64,000 nt of DNA, taken from Anaerolineales bacterium UBA2181. Its GTDB lineage: Bacteria > Chloroflexota > Anaerolineae > Promineifilales > UBA4811. The stretch spans positions 85,336 through 149,335 of the forward strand of contig DCVT01000037.1 in assembly GCA_002328075.1 (NCBI GenBank), written 5' to 3'. Under the pieces are notes generated by a model. That model ran no database searches, was not told where the DNA came from, and saw only the letters and a program-made list of their open reading frames with translations. Position numbers and translations under genes: made by a program. Of this stretch, positions 8,412 through 17,492 are shown one piece after another. Within the stretch, counting starts at the first letter, position 1, and every line of letters begins with the position of its first letter.

Positions 8412-9434
8412 GTGAGTTTCGCGCGATTCATGACCCGGCGCATCCTGTTGCTGATCCCCACTTTGCTCGGCATCAGCGTGCTCACGTTCTTCTTTTCGCA
8501 CGTGGCGCCCGGAGATCCGGCCCGGTTGGTCGCCGGGTTGGAGGCCCCCGAGGCAAGGGTGGAGCAACTCAGGCAGGAACTGGGGCTAGATCGCCCGATG
8601 TGGGTTCAGTACTTTGACTATGTGAGCAGGTTGATGCGCGGTGACCTGGGCCAGTCTGTGTTGAACCGCCGGCCGGTTGCGGATAACCTCAAGGCGTTTT
8701 TCCCGGCCACGGTGGAGCTGGCTGTTCCGGCCTTTTTCCTATCGGTTCTGGTTGGCATTCCGTTGGGAGTGCTGACGGCCGTTCACAAGGACGGATTTTG
8801 GGACAATGTGCTGCGCGTTGCGTCACTGGCGGGAATCGCTTTCCCCTCGTTCTGGGTGGGCATCATTCTGCTTCTGCTGTTCTACTTTAAGCTAGGCTGG
8901 CTTCCGGGCAGTGGCCGAATGGACATCATGCTCATGACCCGTGAGAATGTGGACACGGTCACTCACTTTCTATTGGTCGACTCGTTGATTGCCGGAAAAT
9001 GGTCGGTGTTTTGGGACGCTCTGAGACACATCATTCTACCCGCCGTCACGCTATCGTTTGGGCCAACAGCGCGCTTTATGCGCTTCACCCGGACTGTCAT
9101 GTTGGAGGTGTTGGGAGAGGTATATATCCAGACGGCGCGGGCGAAAGGGCTGGCTGAGCGAGCGGTGATCGTTCGCCATGCCCTCCGGAACGCGCTCATA
9201 CCCACTATCACCCTGATGGGTATCGCCATTGGGTACATGCTGGGTGGTTCGGTGTTGGTTGAGACGGTCTTTGGTTGGCCAGGCCTGGGCAAATATGCCT
9301 TTGACTCGATCATTCTGTTGGATTACCCTGCCATTATGGGGGTCACACTCCTGGCCACTGTTGTCTTTCTGATGTCCAATCTTGTGGTGGACATGATCTA
9401 TGTGGTCTTGGACCCGCGGATCGAATACACATAG
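8412..9434 (+). CDS. Dpp/Opp-type ABC transporter permease (DppB-like)
   Basis: Integral membrane subunit, 340 residues, BPD_transp_1 fold. It starts with the typical MTRRILLLIPTLLGISVLTF helix and ELGLDRPMWVQYFDY segment, and holds the EAA loop near residues 230-260 (ARAKGLAERAVIVRHALRNA) that contacts the ATPase. The GTG start at 8412 has AGGGAG upstream; the extra frame back to 8319 runs through a hairpin and is not coding. It pairs with the second permease at 10486, from which it is separated by an aspartoacylase-like gene. Confidence 0.93.
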   Translation: MSFARFMTRRILLLIPTLLGISVLTFFFSHVAPGDPARLVAGLEAPEARVEQLRQELGLDRPMWVQYFDYVSRLMRGDLGQSVLNRRPVADNLKAFFPATVELAVPAFFLSVLVGIPLGVLTAVHKDGFWDNVLRVASLAGIAFPSFWVGIILLLLFYFKLGWLPGSGRMDIMLMTRENVDTVTHFLLVDSLIAGKWSVFWDALRHIILPAVTLSFGPTARFMRFTRTVMLEVLGEVYIQTARAKGLAERAVIVRHALRNALIPTITLMGIAIGYMLGGSVLVETVFGWPGLGKYAFDSIILLDYPAIMGVTLLATVVFLMSNLVVDMIYVVLDPRIEYT

Positions 9435-9469
9435 GCCGCTGTAGCTTGACTGGCCGGAGCATTGCCGAA

Positions 9470-10444
9470 ATGAACCCTGCAGTATCCGTCGCATATCTAG
9501 AGGTCGGGCACCTTGCCAGCCTTGCGGTGCGGATTCCGGTTGTAACGGTCGGCTCCGGCGAGCCTGTATTGTCGGTAACCTGCGGGGTTCACGGCGACGA
9601 GACGATGGGTGTCATGGCTGGCTATCAGTTTGTTCAGCGACTGCTGCAGGAGCCCGATCTGAACGGCACGGTGCGGCTCATCCCAGCCGCCAACCCGATC
9701 GCTCAGGCTACTGGTACCCGGGTGACCCTCGCCGATTATGGCGATCTGCAGGTCGGCCGAGGGCAAGCGGACGGATCGTTGACAAAACGAATGGCACACC
9801 ACCTGTATTCCCTGTTGATCCAGAGCACCCTGGTGGTGGACCTGCACGAATTCGGTGATATGGACACCCCAACCATGGCGGTCTACATACCCGTCGGCAC
9901 CAGCGAGGTGAACCAGAGGATCCTGGATCACATTGCTGCCTTGAGTCCAGATTGGGTGTGGGTGGTGCCGAATGACCGGGGCAGCATCGCCGCCGCCCTC
10001 ATCCAAGGGGGTGTTCCGTCGTTGGGGGTAGAAACCGGAAACGCATTGTTGCTGACCGATCGCGACGTCGAACGCGTGTCCGACGGTCTTTACCGCGTCG
10101 CTCAAATGATGGGCATTGTGCCTGGAAAACCCACAGTAAGTTCGGTGGTTGCCTATGACCGCACCTCGGTGACCAGTGAATGCGCCGGGTTGTGGCAGCC
10201 GGACGTGCAGTTGAGTGAGATCGTCGAGAACGGGCAGGTCGTCGGCCGGGTGGTCCCATTCCCGCTCATCAGTCAGGAGGTTGTGCATTGCGCGAAATCC
10301 GGCCGGGTGGTTCAGTTGGCACGCCGCCAATTGGTCCGCACCGGCTCTGACCTTCTGGCGATTGGCCAGGAAAACGATCCGGTAACGGCTGCGTTGCGGG
10401 CGGTTGCCTTGCGATTCGATGGTGGGTGCGACCTGGAAGAGTGA
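9470..10444 (+). CDS. Succinylglutamate desuccinylase/aspartoacylase-family protein
   Basis: Zinc-dependent amidohydrolase of the AstE/AspA type (M14-like), 324 residues. Metal-binding motif GVHGDE is near residues 40-45 and the second histidine is in VVDLHEFGD (about 130); the C-terminal part (about 225-320) is the beta domain of the family, including VENGQVVGRVVPF. Members cleave N-acyl amino acids or modify small amides. ATG 9470 is chosen; a TTG eight codons upstream (9446) is possible. It lies between the two permease genes of the importer, suggesting that it processes the imported compound after uptake. Confidence 0.85.
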   Translation: MNPAVSVAYLEVGHLASLAVRIPVVTVGSGEPVLSVTCGVHGDETMGVMAGYQFVQRLLQEPDLNGTVRLIPAANPIAQATGTRVTLADYGDLQVGRGQADGSLTKRMAHHLYSLLIQSTLVVDLHEFGDMDTPTMAVYIPVGTSEVNQRILDHIAALSPDWVWVVPNDRGSIAAALIQGGVPSLGVETGNALLLTDRDVERVSDGLYRVAQMMGIVPGKPTVSSVVAYDRTSVTSECAGLWQPDVQLSEIVENGQVVGRVVPFPLISQEVVHCAKSGRVVQLARRQLVRTGSDLLAIGQENDPVTAALRAVALRFDGGCDLEE

Positions 10445-10485
10445 CCACGGCGCGTGGCTCGGCTTGCACACAGTGATCTGTCACG

Positions 10486-11364
10486 ATGGAACAGCGGAAC
10501 GCACCATTCAGGGGCGCCTCCAGCGCCCGCAGAAACCTGAACACGTTTCGGCGCGTGCTTCGCAACCCGCTGACCGCCAGCGGATTGGCTATTCTCCTGG
10601 TCCTGGCGGTGGCGGCCGTCTTTCAGGGTTCACTGGCGCCGTACGATCCGCTGGTGCTGGACTTGCCCAATCGATTGTCGCCGCCGTCGGCCGCACACCT
10701 CATGGGCACCGACAACTTTGGCCGGGACATCCTGAGCCGGATCATCTATGGTGCCAGAATCACGCTGGTGATGACGGTAACGGTTGTGCTGACCGGGAGC
10801 TTCATCGGTTCGCTGGTGGGCGTCGCCGCCGGGTACGTGGGGGGGTGGTTTCAGGAAGTTGTCATGCGTATCACCGACATTTTCATGGCCTTTCCGGCAG
10901 TGCTCCTGGCGATGGTCATTGTGACCGCGCTCAACCCCGGGCTCTTTAACGCCGGGTTGACGTTGGTGATTGTCAATTGGCCAGAATATGCTCGTGTGAT
11001 GCGGGGCCAGACGCTCTCGCTGGTTCAGAACGAATACGTGACCGCTGCCCGGGCAGCCGGCGCCGGCCGCTGGCGGATCATGCTCCGGCACATCTTTCCC
11101 AACTGTGTCGGGCCGCTCATCGTGCAGGCAACCATCAACCTGGGCGTCACGGCGCTGTCGTTTGCGGCGCTGGGTTTCCTGGGGCTGGGCGCACAGGCTC
11201 CGTCACCAGAGTGGGGCCTTATGATCAGCAACGGCCGCAAGTATTTTCTGGATGCGCCCTGGTTTCCCGTGTTCCCCGGGCTGGCTATTGCGCTGACGGT
11301 GCTGGCGTTTAATTTCTTGGGGGATGGGCTGCGGGATATCCTGGATCCCCGTGCCCGGCGCTGA
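10486..11364 (+). CDS. Dpp/Opp-type ABC transporter permease (DppC-like)
   Basis: Second membrane subunit, 292 residues. An N-terminal tail and first helix (NPLTASGLAILLVLAVAAVF) precede the family motif LMGTDNFGRDILSRIIYGAR (about residues 72-91), and the EAA loop is ARAAGAGRWRIMLRHIFPN near 185-203. The ribosome site is weak. It is the last gene of the plus-strand group, which then meets the convergent yqeB gene. No ATPase gene follows, so this importer must borrow ATPases encoded elsewhere. Confidence 0.92.
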   Translation: MEQRNAPFRGASSARRNLNTFRRVLRNPLTASGLAILLVLAVAAVFQGSLAPYDPLVLDLPNRLSPPSAAHLMGTDNFGRDILSRIIYGARITLVMTVTVVLTGSFIGSLVGVAAGYVGGWFQEVVMRITDIFMAFPAVLLAMVIVTALNPGLFNAGLTLVIVNWPEYARVMRGQTLSLVQNEYVTAARAAGAGRWRIMLRHIFPNCVGPLIVQATINLGVTALSFAALGFLGLGAQAPSPEWGLMISNGRKYFLDAPWFPVFPGLAIALTVLAFNFLGDGLRDILDPRARR

Positions 11365-11450
11365 ATCCAGACCCATCCTGTCAGTTTGGGATGGACCAGA
11401 TCAGCTCGGCCTGACCCGGTTGGTTTTTCCCAAGACGGTGGTTCGCCGCC

Positions 11451-12260
11451 CTACACCCCCAGGTAAAGAATCGCCTCCAGTACCCCGCCGCCAATTGCCA
11501 GGGCCTTTTCCGAGATGGTAAAGCAGTGGTCCACAACCCCTCTCGGGTCTACGTCTCCCACCTTCATTCCGGCCGTCACCGGCAGTCCCTCTGCCAATAG
11601 GCCGCGAACCACACCATCGATAGCGGTACGGATGGGCTGACCGCTGGCGTAGGCTACCGCCTCGCCCTTTTGTACCCGGTCGCCAATCTCGCGCACAGCT
11701 TGAAACACCCCTGCGACCGGCGCCCGCAATACGCGCAAAGCGCCTTCTCCCCCAACCGTGCCCGGCACGCCGGTGTTGGGTTCGGCGCTCCCTTGCAGGA
11801 TGACGCGTCCCAGGTTGTGCCCGCGATTCGTCTCGACAACGGCGTGGCAATCGACCCCGGCGGTAAAGCCCGGTCCCAACGCAATTACCGAGGGCGCATC
11901 ATCCACCCGCGTGCCCAGGTTCTCCTTAGCCAGGATGGCATCCACCACCACATCCGGCCGGCGCTGACGAATGATGACCCCGGTCGAATCCACCGCCACG
12001 GGCACCACCCCCTGGCTCCAGGCCGCGTCGATCTCCTCGTCATCGCTGACCAGAAGGGCGGTTACGCCGTCAACCGTGATGCGGTTGTCACGGACGGCCG
12101 AGGCAAAGGCGACCGCCCGTCGAATGACCGTCGGCTGCTCGGTCTCGGTCACCAGCACCCGAAACCCACAGCGGTGGAGACGCCAGGCCACGCCGGTCCC
12201 CAGGTCACCTCCGCCCCTGACCACCACCGTCACGCTTGCAGTGTCAAGTTTTGTGCCCAT
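11451..12260 (-). CDS. yqeB: YqeB/EF2563-family selenium-dependent molybdenum hydroxylase accessory protein
   Basis: 269-residue protein whose N-terminus VVVRGGGDLGTGVAWRLHR (about residues 11-29) and ETEQPTVIRRAVAFASAV (about 39-56) fit the YqeB family. Comparative genomics ties this family to molybdenum hydroxylases carrying a labile, non-selenocysteine selenium cofactor. The C-terminal half (about 165-230, RVLRAPVAGVFQAV) resembles a biotinyl-lipoyl-like hammerhead. It follows xdhC with a 3-bp gap on the minus strand, so the two are one operon. They face the fused molybdenum hydroxylase at 14685, their likely client. Confidence 0.85.
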   Translation of the reverse strand: MGTKLDTASVTVVVRGGGDLGTGVAWRLHRCGFRVLVTETEQPTVIRRAVAFASAVRDNRITVDGVTALLVSDDEEIDAAWSQGVVPVAVDSTGVIIRQRRPDVVVDAILAKENLGTRVDDAPSVIALGPGFTAGVDCHAVVETNRGHNLGRVILQGSAEPNTGVPGTVGGEGALRVLRAPVAGVFQAVREIGDRVQKGEAVAYASGQPIRTAIDGVVRGLLAEGLPVTAGMKVGDVDPRGVVDHCFTISEKALAIGGGVLEAILYLGV

Positions 12261-12263
12261 GAT

Positions 12264-13058
12264 CTAGCTCCGTTTCCGCGATTTCCGTTGTGCCGCAATC
12301 ACCTCGCCGATGATGCTCACCGCGATTTCCTGCGGGGTCTCGGCGCCAATATCCAGGCCGATAGGAGTACGAACCTGCTGCAAAAAGGCATCCGGTACTC
12401 CCCGCTGCCGTGCACGTTCAAAGGTCAAGGCGGAGCGCCGGCGGCTACCGATGAGGCCGACATAAGGGACGGGGTGCGGTGCCATGGCAGCCAGTATCTC
12501 GTCGTCAACCGAGTGATGGGGGGTGACCATCACCACAAACGTGTGAGCCGTGAACGGGTATTCGGCCGCCAGTTGGGCGAGGTCACCGACAGCGCGCTCA
12601 TGCGCGTGTGGGAACCGTTCCTCGGTCAGGAGCTCGGGCCGTTCGTCCATGACCACAACCCGGTAACCGATGAGCGCCCCCTGTGCTGCCACTGCCTGCC
12701 CTACATGACCTCCGCCCATGATAAGAAGAGTCGGCCGGGGCAGGAGAACGTCGACAAACAACCGCATGTCGCCGCCACACACGCCGGCGTCGCCCTGAGC
12801 CTCGTCTACCAGACGGAAGGAGAGCTCCCGCGATTGGCCCTCCTGCATGGCGGCCGCTGAGGCTTGTACTGCCCGGGCCTCGGCCGCGCCGCCGCCTACC
12901 GTGCCTACGGTGCTGCCATCCGCGCGGACCAGCATCCGGGCAGACATCCCACGAGGTGCAGATCCCCGGCTCTCTATCACCGTAACCAGGGCGACCGGTT
13001 CGCAGTCACGGACCGCCTGGAGGGCAGCCTCCAGTATGGCTTGCGTTTCGTCAATCAT
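12264..13058 (-). CDS. xdhC: XdhC/CoxI-family molybdenum cofactor maturation protein
   Basis: 264 residues. The N-terminal XdhC_CoxI domain has ESRGSAPRGMSARML and STVGTVGGGAAEA (about 30-70), and the C-terminal Rossmann domain has LLIMGGGHVGQAVAA (about 105-120). XdhC proteins bind molybdenum cofactor and help its sulfuration and insertion into xanthine-dehydrogenase-type enzymes. ATG 13058 has GGAG upstream. A longer frame to 13145 is excluded because it would begin inside the -10 box of the promoter at 13145-13173. Three molybdenum hydroxylases in the window could be clients. Confidence 0.9.
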   Translation of the reverse strand: MIDETQAILEAALQAVRDCEPVALVTVIESRGSAPRGMSARMLVRADGSTVGTVGGGAAEARAVQASAAAMQEGQSRELSFRLVDEAQGDAGVCGGDMRLFVDVLLPRPTLLIMGGGHVGQAVAAQGALIGYRVVVMDERPELLTEERFPHAHERAVGDLAQLAAEYPFTAHTFVVMVTPHHSVDDEILAAMAPHPVPYVGLIGSRRRSALTFERARQRGVPDAFLQQVRTPIGLDIGAETPQEIAVSIIGEVIAAQRKSRKRS

Positions 13059-13144
13059 CTCTGGCTCCAGGGCAAACCGGCTGGAAACACACCCTACCGG
13101 GTCGTCCAATGCGGAATCACAGACTTGGTCGAAAACCTTTCTCA

Positions 13145-13173
13145 AGCATAAACCGTGGTTATGATCTTGTCAA
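13145..13173 (-). promoter_or_regulatory. Promoter of xdhC-yqeB
   Basis: On the minus strand TTGACA (13173-13168), 17-bp spacer, TATGCT (13150-13145). It is divergent from the regulator promoter, with 27 bp between the two -35 boxes. Confidence 0.75.
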
Positions 13174-13200
13174 GCCTGGTTCAACGGGTTTGATTAATAC

Positions 13201-13229
13201 TTGACGTGTCATGTGCGGCGTGCTATAAT
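13201..13229 (+). promoter_or_regulatory. Promoter of the tandem XRE-cupin regulators
   Basis: TTGACG (13201-13206), 17-bp spacer, TATAAT (13224-13229). Transcription would begin near 13236, leaving a leader of about 115 bases before ATG 13350. Confidence 0.82.
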
Positions 13230-13349
13230 GTGGTTGGTGTTTACCTGCAACCTGCTGCTGGGCGCGGTGTAGGATGGGCCCTAACCATAGGCGCCGGCGG
13301 TTGGAGGCAGTGGCGTATACATGGGCAAGATCGTTGCAGGGTAAAAATC

Positions 13350-13895
13350 ATGGCAGCTACACTGGGCCAGCGAATGCGCGAGCGGCGGTCGCAACTCAAT
13401 TTGACGCTACACTCGCTGGCCGACCGCGTTGGGGTGACGCCGAGTTATCTGAGTTATGTGGAACGCGATGCGGTCAGTCCCAGCCTGAGCTCGCTGGCGT
13501 TAATCGCCAAAGAGTTGGGCGTTCCGTTGGCCTTCTTTTTCGTCAATGGCGCGGTTGGTTCCCAGGTCTCGCGGCATGGTGAACGCGCGGTGTTGAAATT
13601 GGCCGACGCTGAGGTCCAGTATGAATTACTCACGCGCTTTCCGGGGTCGCGGTTCGGCTGCATGATCGCGCATTTGGAACCGGGAGCGTCCACCTTTGCC
13701 GATCCGCAGCAGCACCCTCAAGAGGAGTGTGTGGTGGTTTTCGAAGGCCGGCTGTTGATACGCATCGGTACGGAGCATCACCTGCTACGCGCCGGAGATA
13801 GCGCGCATTATGATGGCCTGATTCCGCACCAGATTGTCTCCGTGGGCGACATTACTGCCGTGTACCTGATGGTAGTGTCGCCCCACGCGCTGTAA
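13350..13895 (+). CDS. XRE-family regulator with C-terminal cupin (copy 1 of tandem pair)
   Basis: 181 residues from ATG 13350. XRE domain about residues 4-60 (LGQRMRERRSQLNLTLHSLA, PSYLSYVERDAVSPSLSSL), cupin about 100-178 (PQQHPQEECVVVFEGRLLIR, LRAGDSAHYDGLIPHQIV). The conserved His/Glu pair HPQEE sits where cupins bind metal or ligand. The frame can be opened further upstream to 13206, but that would begin inside the promoter. A related regulator follows 40 bp downstream. Likely targets are the divergent xdhC-yqeB operon and the molybdenum hydroxylase downstream. Confidence 0.88.
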   Translation: MAATLGQRMRERRSQLNLTLHSLADRVGVTPSYLSYVERDAVSPSLSSLALIAKELGVPLAFFFVNGAVGSQVSRHGERAVLKLADAEVQYELLTRFPGSRFGCMIAHLEPGASTFADPQQHPQEECVVVFEGRLLIRIGTEHHLLRAGDSAHYDGLIPHQIVSVGDITAVYLMVVSPHAL

Positions 13896-13935
13896 CCATG
13901 GACACCATGAGCTGGCCAGAATTGAGGGTTGAGAC

Positions 13936-14541
13936 ATGACTGTAGACCTTCCGGTTCAGGACGCATCCCCAGCAAATGACCTGCCGGAGGAGGCCCTGCC
14001 GCAAGAAATCGGTCACCAGATCAAGCGACGGCGTCAGGTGCTGGGCTTCAGTTTGCGCGATTTGGGCGCGGCCTCCGGTCTCAGCGCCAGCTCCCTGAGC
14101 CAGATCGAGCGCGGTATGGTGAGCCCAACACTGAGCACATTGACGGCGATAGCCCAGGCGCTACACGTGCCGTTGTTCGATTTTTTCGCCGGCAGCAGCC
14201 GCGACTCGGTGGTGTTGAAAAAGGGTCGCCATCTATGTCTCAAGCTGCCCGAGAGCAACATCGAATATGAACTGCTGTCCCGTCAGGGTAGTGCCAGTAT
14301 CGCTGTCATGCGCGCCCGACTTCAGGCAGGTCACTCGGTCTACGACCAGCCGCAATCACACCCCCAGGAGGAGTGTCTGTTGGTTCTGCAAGGCCAGGTT
14401 CAGGTCTGGCTGGGCGGCGAGATCATTCTCCTCGGACGGCACGATTCGTTGAATTTTGACGCCAACACTCCGCATCGGTTTACGGCCGTGGGGGAGGAAG
14501 AGGCAGAGTACATCCTCTGCATCTCGCCGGTGGTGTTTTAA
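13936..14541 (+). CDS. XRE-family regulator with C-terminal cupin (copy 2 of tandem pair)
   Basis: 201 residues. An acidic N-terminal tail of about 25 residues precedes the XRE domain (IGHQIKRRRQVLGFSLRDL and SLSQIERGMVSPTLSTL, about 26-82) and the cupin (SHPQEECLLVLQGQVQVW, about 136-153). It shares the domain order, HPQEEC motif and general sequence of the gene upstream, so the two look like an old tandem duplication. They may form hetero-oligomers or sense different ligands. It ends 143 bp before the fused molybdenum hydroxylase. Confidence 0.88.
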   Translation: MTVDLPVQDASPANDLPEEALPQEIGHQIKRRRQVLGFSLRDLGAASGLSASSLSQIERGMVSPTLSTLTAIAQALHVPLFDFFAGSSRDSVVLKKGRHLCLKLPESNIEYELLSRQGSASIAVMRARLQAGHSVYDQPQSHPQEECLLVLQGQVQVWLGGEIILLGRHDSLNFDANTPHRFTAVGEEEAEYILCISPVVF

Positions 14542-14684
14542 AGGTTCGTGCGGCCGTCTCCACCTATTGGCCTGCATTCGTGTTTATATCTTGCCACTGC
14601 ACCGGTTCTTGTCGTTACTCCATTGTACACTGATCCGGGTGCGGGTAGTCGGCCGATGTCATGCGGCCGGGGAACGGAGAATCC

Positions 14685-17492
14685 ATGTCCTGCCCAAACG
14701 AGCAAATGGCCCCCTTCACGCTGATTGTCAACGGAGAGGAAATCCGCCAGTCCGTACCGCCAGACCTGACCCTCCTCGAGTTCCTGCGGGACCATCTGGG
14801 CCTCATGGGAACCAAAGATGGGTGTGGGCAGGGTCACTGCGGCGCCTGCACCGTGATCATGGACGACAAAGCAACCCGTTCTTGCCTGGTTCCCATGAAA
14901 CGGGCTGCCGGGCGCCGGGTCGAGACCATCGAGTCTGTGGCCCGGGGAGACCTGCTTGACCCGGTACAGCAGGCTCTGGTCAGTGAGAATGCGATTCAGT
15001 GTGGTTTCTGCACACCGGGTCTGGTGATGGCCGTCAAGGCGCTGTTGCGCCAGAACCCCAATCCCAGCGAGTCCGAAATACGCAAGGCGCTTCAGTTCAA
15101 CATATGCCGCTGTGCTTCGTATAGCAAGATCGTCGCCGCCGTCCGAAGGGCCGCAAGGTTGGCGGTCGCACCCGACTCAGACTCCGGACAGGCGGTCGGT
15201 CGGGACCCGCTCGGCCGTTCGGTCCCACGCAAGGACGCGGTGTCCAAGGTCACCGGCCGAATTCAATACGCGGGGGATATGGCGTTGCCTGGGATGCTGT
15301 ATGGCAAGGTGCTGTGGAGCCCGGTGGCGCACGGTCAACTCGGCGGTTTGGACACCTCGCGAGCTTGCATCATGCCGGGCGTGCGGGCGGTGCTGACGGC
15401 GGATGACGTGCCGGGGTGCGACAAGTTCGGCCTGATCACGGCCGACCAGCCGGTGTTGGCAACTGACCGGGTCCGTTTCCTGGGCGATGCACTGGCGGTG
15501 GTTATTGCCGAAACCCCCCAGCAGGCAGCTGCCGCGGTGGCTGAGATTGAGGTCGATATCCAAGAGCTGCCGCCGCTGTTGGACCCGGAAGCGGCGTTGG
15601 CCGAGGGCGCGGTGCAGCTACATCCGGGCGGGAACCTGCTAGATCACACGGTCATCCGGGTCGGCGACGTGGCAGCTGGTATGGCTGAGGCGGATGTCGT
15701 GGTGGAGGGTACCTACTCTGTGCCCCAAGTTGAGCATGCCTATCTCGAACCAGAGGCGACGCTAGCCGCGCCGGGAGAGCCCGGCGATCAGGTGTTGGTG
15801 AACGTCTGGTCCGGAACCCACGAACCGATCAAGATCCAAATCCAGGTCGCCGCTGCGCTGGCGTTGCCGTTGGAGCAGGTCCGCGTCGTCCATGTGCCTA
15901 CCGGAGGCGCCTTTGGCTCCAAACATGACGTGTTGCTGCAGATCTTTGCCGCTTTGGGCGCGCTCCGAACCCAGCGGCCTGTCAAGATGGTTCTCAGCCG
16001 GGCGGAATCTCTGCGTGTTCATCCCAAACGGCATGCCGTCACCATGCATTACCGGACGGGCGCCCGCGGTGATGGCACACTCACGGCCGTGGAGGCTCGC
16101 CTCGTCGGGGATGCGGGAGCGTATGCGTCCGAGAGTGTCCCCGTGATGCGCACGGCTATCGGTTCCGCCTGTGGCGCATATCACGTGCCCAACATTGCGC
16201 TGGACTCGTTCGCCGTGTACACGAACAACTGCACCGCCGGTGCGATGCGCGGTTTTGGCATTCCCCAGGTGATCTTTGCGGTCGAACAACAGATGGACCG
16301 GCTGGCCTGCCAGTTGGTATTGGATCCCTTTGAGCTGCGCCGGCGCAATGCTTTGGACGCGGGCAAGATTACCAGCACCGGTCAAGTGCTGCGCGAGCCG
16401 ACGGTGTTCCCCGAGGTAATACGGATAGCCCAAGAGGCAGCGAGCAACATCCCGCTGCCGACATCGGGCAAACGCCGCGGCTTTGGTGTGGCGGCCGGGG
16501 TGAAACCCACCGGCCTGGGCTACGGCCGCGATCCGGGGGCGGCGGCAGCCGTAGAACTGACGTCTGAAGGCGCAGTCCTGGCACGCGTGGGTGGCGTAGA
16601 GTTGGGCCAGGGTTTGGAAACGATGGTGGCTCAGGTGGCGGCTCAGACCCTGGGCGTGGATTATGACCAGGTACAGGTGATTATGGGTGACACCGCGCAA
16701 ACCCCCTTCGGTGGACCAACCATCGCCTCGCGCCAGACCTACGTGACCGGCAGTGCGGTCCTGGTTGCCAGCCAGGGGCTGCGCGACCTGCTCCATGACC
16801 TGGTGGCTCGGGAGTTTGGGGTTCAGCGAGATCGTCTCCTGCTGCAGGACGGCAGTTTTGTGGACCTGGAAGCGGAGCAGGTGGTTTGTTCGCTGGTTGA
16901 CCTGGCCAAGGTGGCATCTGAAAAGGGGTGGGAACTCTGTCAAACACATCACTACATGCCACCGGAGACTTATGCCCTGCGGGTGCCTCCAACTGACGCT
17001 GACCAGGCCCATGCAGCGCAGGCCGATACGCACTTTAGTCTGGCGTTCAGCGTGCAAGCGGCGTTTGTGGATGTGGACGAAAAGACTGGCGCGGTGGATG
17101 TAGTCAAGCTGATACTGGTGCACGATGTCGGCCGGGCCATACACCCAGGGAACATCGAAGGTCAGCTCGAAGGCGGGGCCATCATGGGAATGGGGTACGC
17201 GCTCTCGGAGGAGTACCATGCCAACGGACCCAACGTCACGGACACCTTTGGGAAATGTAGAGTGCCCGCGATCCTGAATGCCCCGATGGTAGACATTCGC
17301 CTGGTGGAATCGGCCAGCATGGTCGGTCTATCCGGCGGTAAGGCCGTCGGCGAGACCGCGGTCATTCCTACCGCGCCGGCGATCATCAACGCGATCCATG
17401 ATGCGGTGGGGGTCCGAATCTGTGAACTGCCGGCGACACGAAAAAAACTCAAGGCCGCGATGGCGCAAGCAGCGACCGCCGGCAACTCCTGA
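14685..17492 (+). CDS. Fused 2Fe-2S / molybdopterin hydroxylase (selenium-dependent xanthine dehydrogenase-like)
   Basis: Single-chain molybdenum hydroxylase of 935 residues with no FAD domain. The N-terminal part (1-160) carries both [2Fe-2S] clusters: Cys47, 52, 55, 67 and Cys106, 109, 141, 143. From about residue 175 it continues as a xanthine-dehydrogenase-type molybdenum subunit with GGAFGSK, AMRGFGIPQ, GVELGQG and the catalytic glutamate Glu890 in GKAVGETAVIP. The fusion order matches the selenium-dependent hydroxylases that co-occur with YqeB and XdhC, both encoded 2-3 kb upstream. Purines or other N-heterocycles are typical substrates. ATG 14685 is chosen for the CGGAGA upstream; ATG 14661 is the alternative. 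Confidence 0.9.
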   Translation: MSCPNEQMAPFTLIVNGEEIRQSVPPDLTLLEFLRDHLGLMGTKDGCGQGHCGACTVIMDDKATRSCLVPMKRAAGRRVETIESVARGDLLDPVQQALVSENAIQCGFCTPGLVMAVKALLRQNPNPSESEIRKALQFNICRCASYSKIVAAVRRAARLAVAPDSDSGQAVGRDPLGRSVPRKDAVSKVTGRIQYAGDMALPGMLYGKVLWSPVAHGQLGGLDTSRACIMPGVRAVLTADDVPGCDKFGLITADQPVLATDRVRFLGDALAVVIAETPQQAAAAVAEIEVDIQELPPLLDPEAALAEGAVQLHPGGNLLDHTVIRVGDVAAGMAEADVVVEGTYSVPQVEHAYLEPEATLAAPGEPGDQVLVNVWSGTHEPIKIQIQVAAALALPLEQVRVVHVPTGGAFGSKHDVLLQIFAALGALRTQRPVKMVLSRAESLRVHPKRHAVTMHYRTGARGDGTLTAVEARLVGDAGAYASESVPVMRTAIGSACGAYHVPNIALDSFAVYTNNCTAGAMRGFGIPQVIFAVEQQMDRLACQLVLDPFELRRRNALDAGKITSTGQVLREPTVFPEVIRIAQEAASNIPLPTSGKRRGFGVAAGVKPTGLGYGRDPGAAAAVELTSEGAVLARVGGVELGQGLETMVAQVAAQTLGVDYDQVQVIMGDTAQTPFGGPTIASRQTYVTGSAVLVASQGLRDLLHDLVAREFGVQRDRLLLQDGSFVDLEAEQVVCSLVDLAKVASEKGWELCQTHHYMPPETYALRVPPTDADQAHAAQADTHFSLAFSVQAAFVDVDEKTGAVDVVKLILVHDVGRAIHPGNIEGQLEGGAIMGMGYALSEEYHANGPNVTDTFGKCRVPAILNAPMVDIRLVESASMVGLSGGKAVGETAVIPTAPAIINAIHDAVGVRICELPATRKKLKAAMAQAATAGNS

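Noticed and set aside
11365..11450. Hairpin CCATCC/GGATGG between the convergent permease and yqeB as a terminator
   Set aside because: Only six base pairs and no T-run on either strand directly after it.
12264..13145. Longer xdhC reading frame from 13145
   Set aside because: Its start codon falls inside the -10 box of the xdhC promoter; ATG 13058 has a ribosome site and a family-like N-terminus.
15762..17219. 485-codon minus-strand frame opposite the fused molybdenum hydroxylase
   Set aside because: It is a high-GC shadow frame; the plus strand carries a complete conserved enzyme with cluster and active-site residues.
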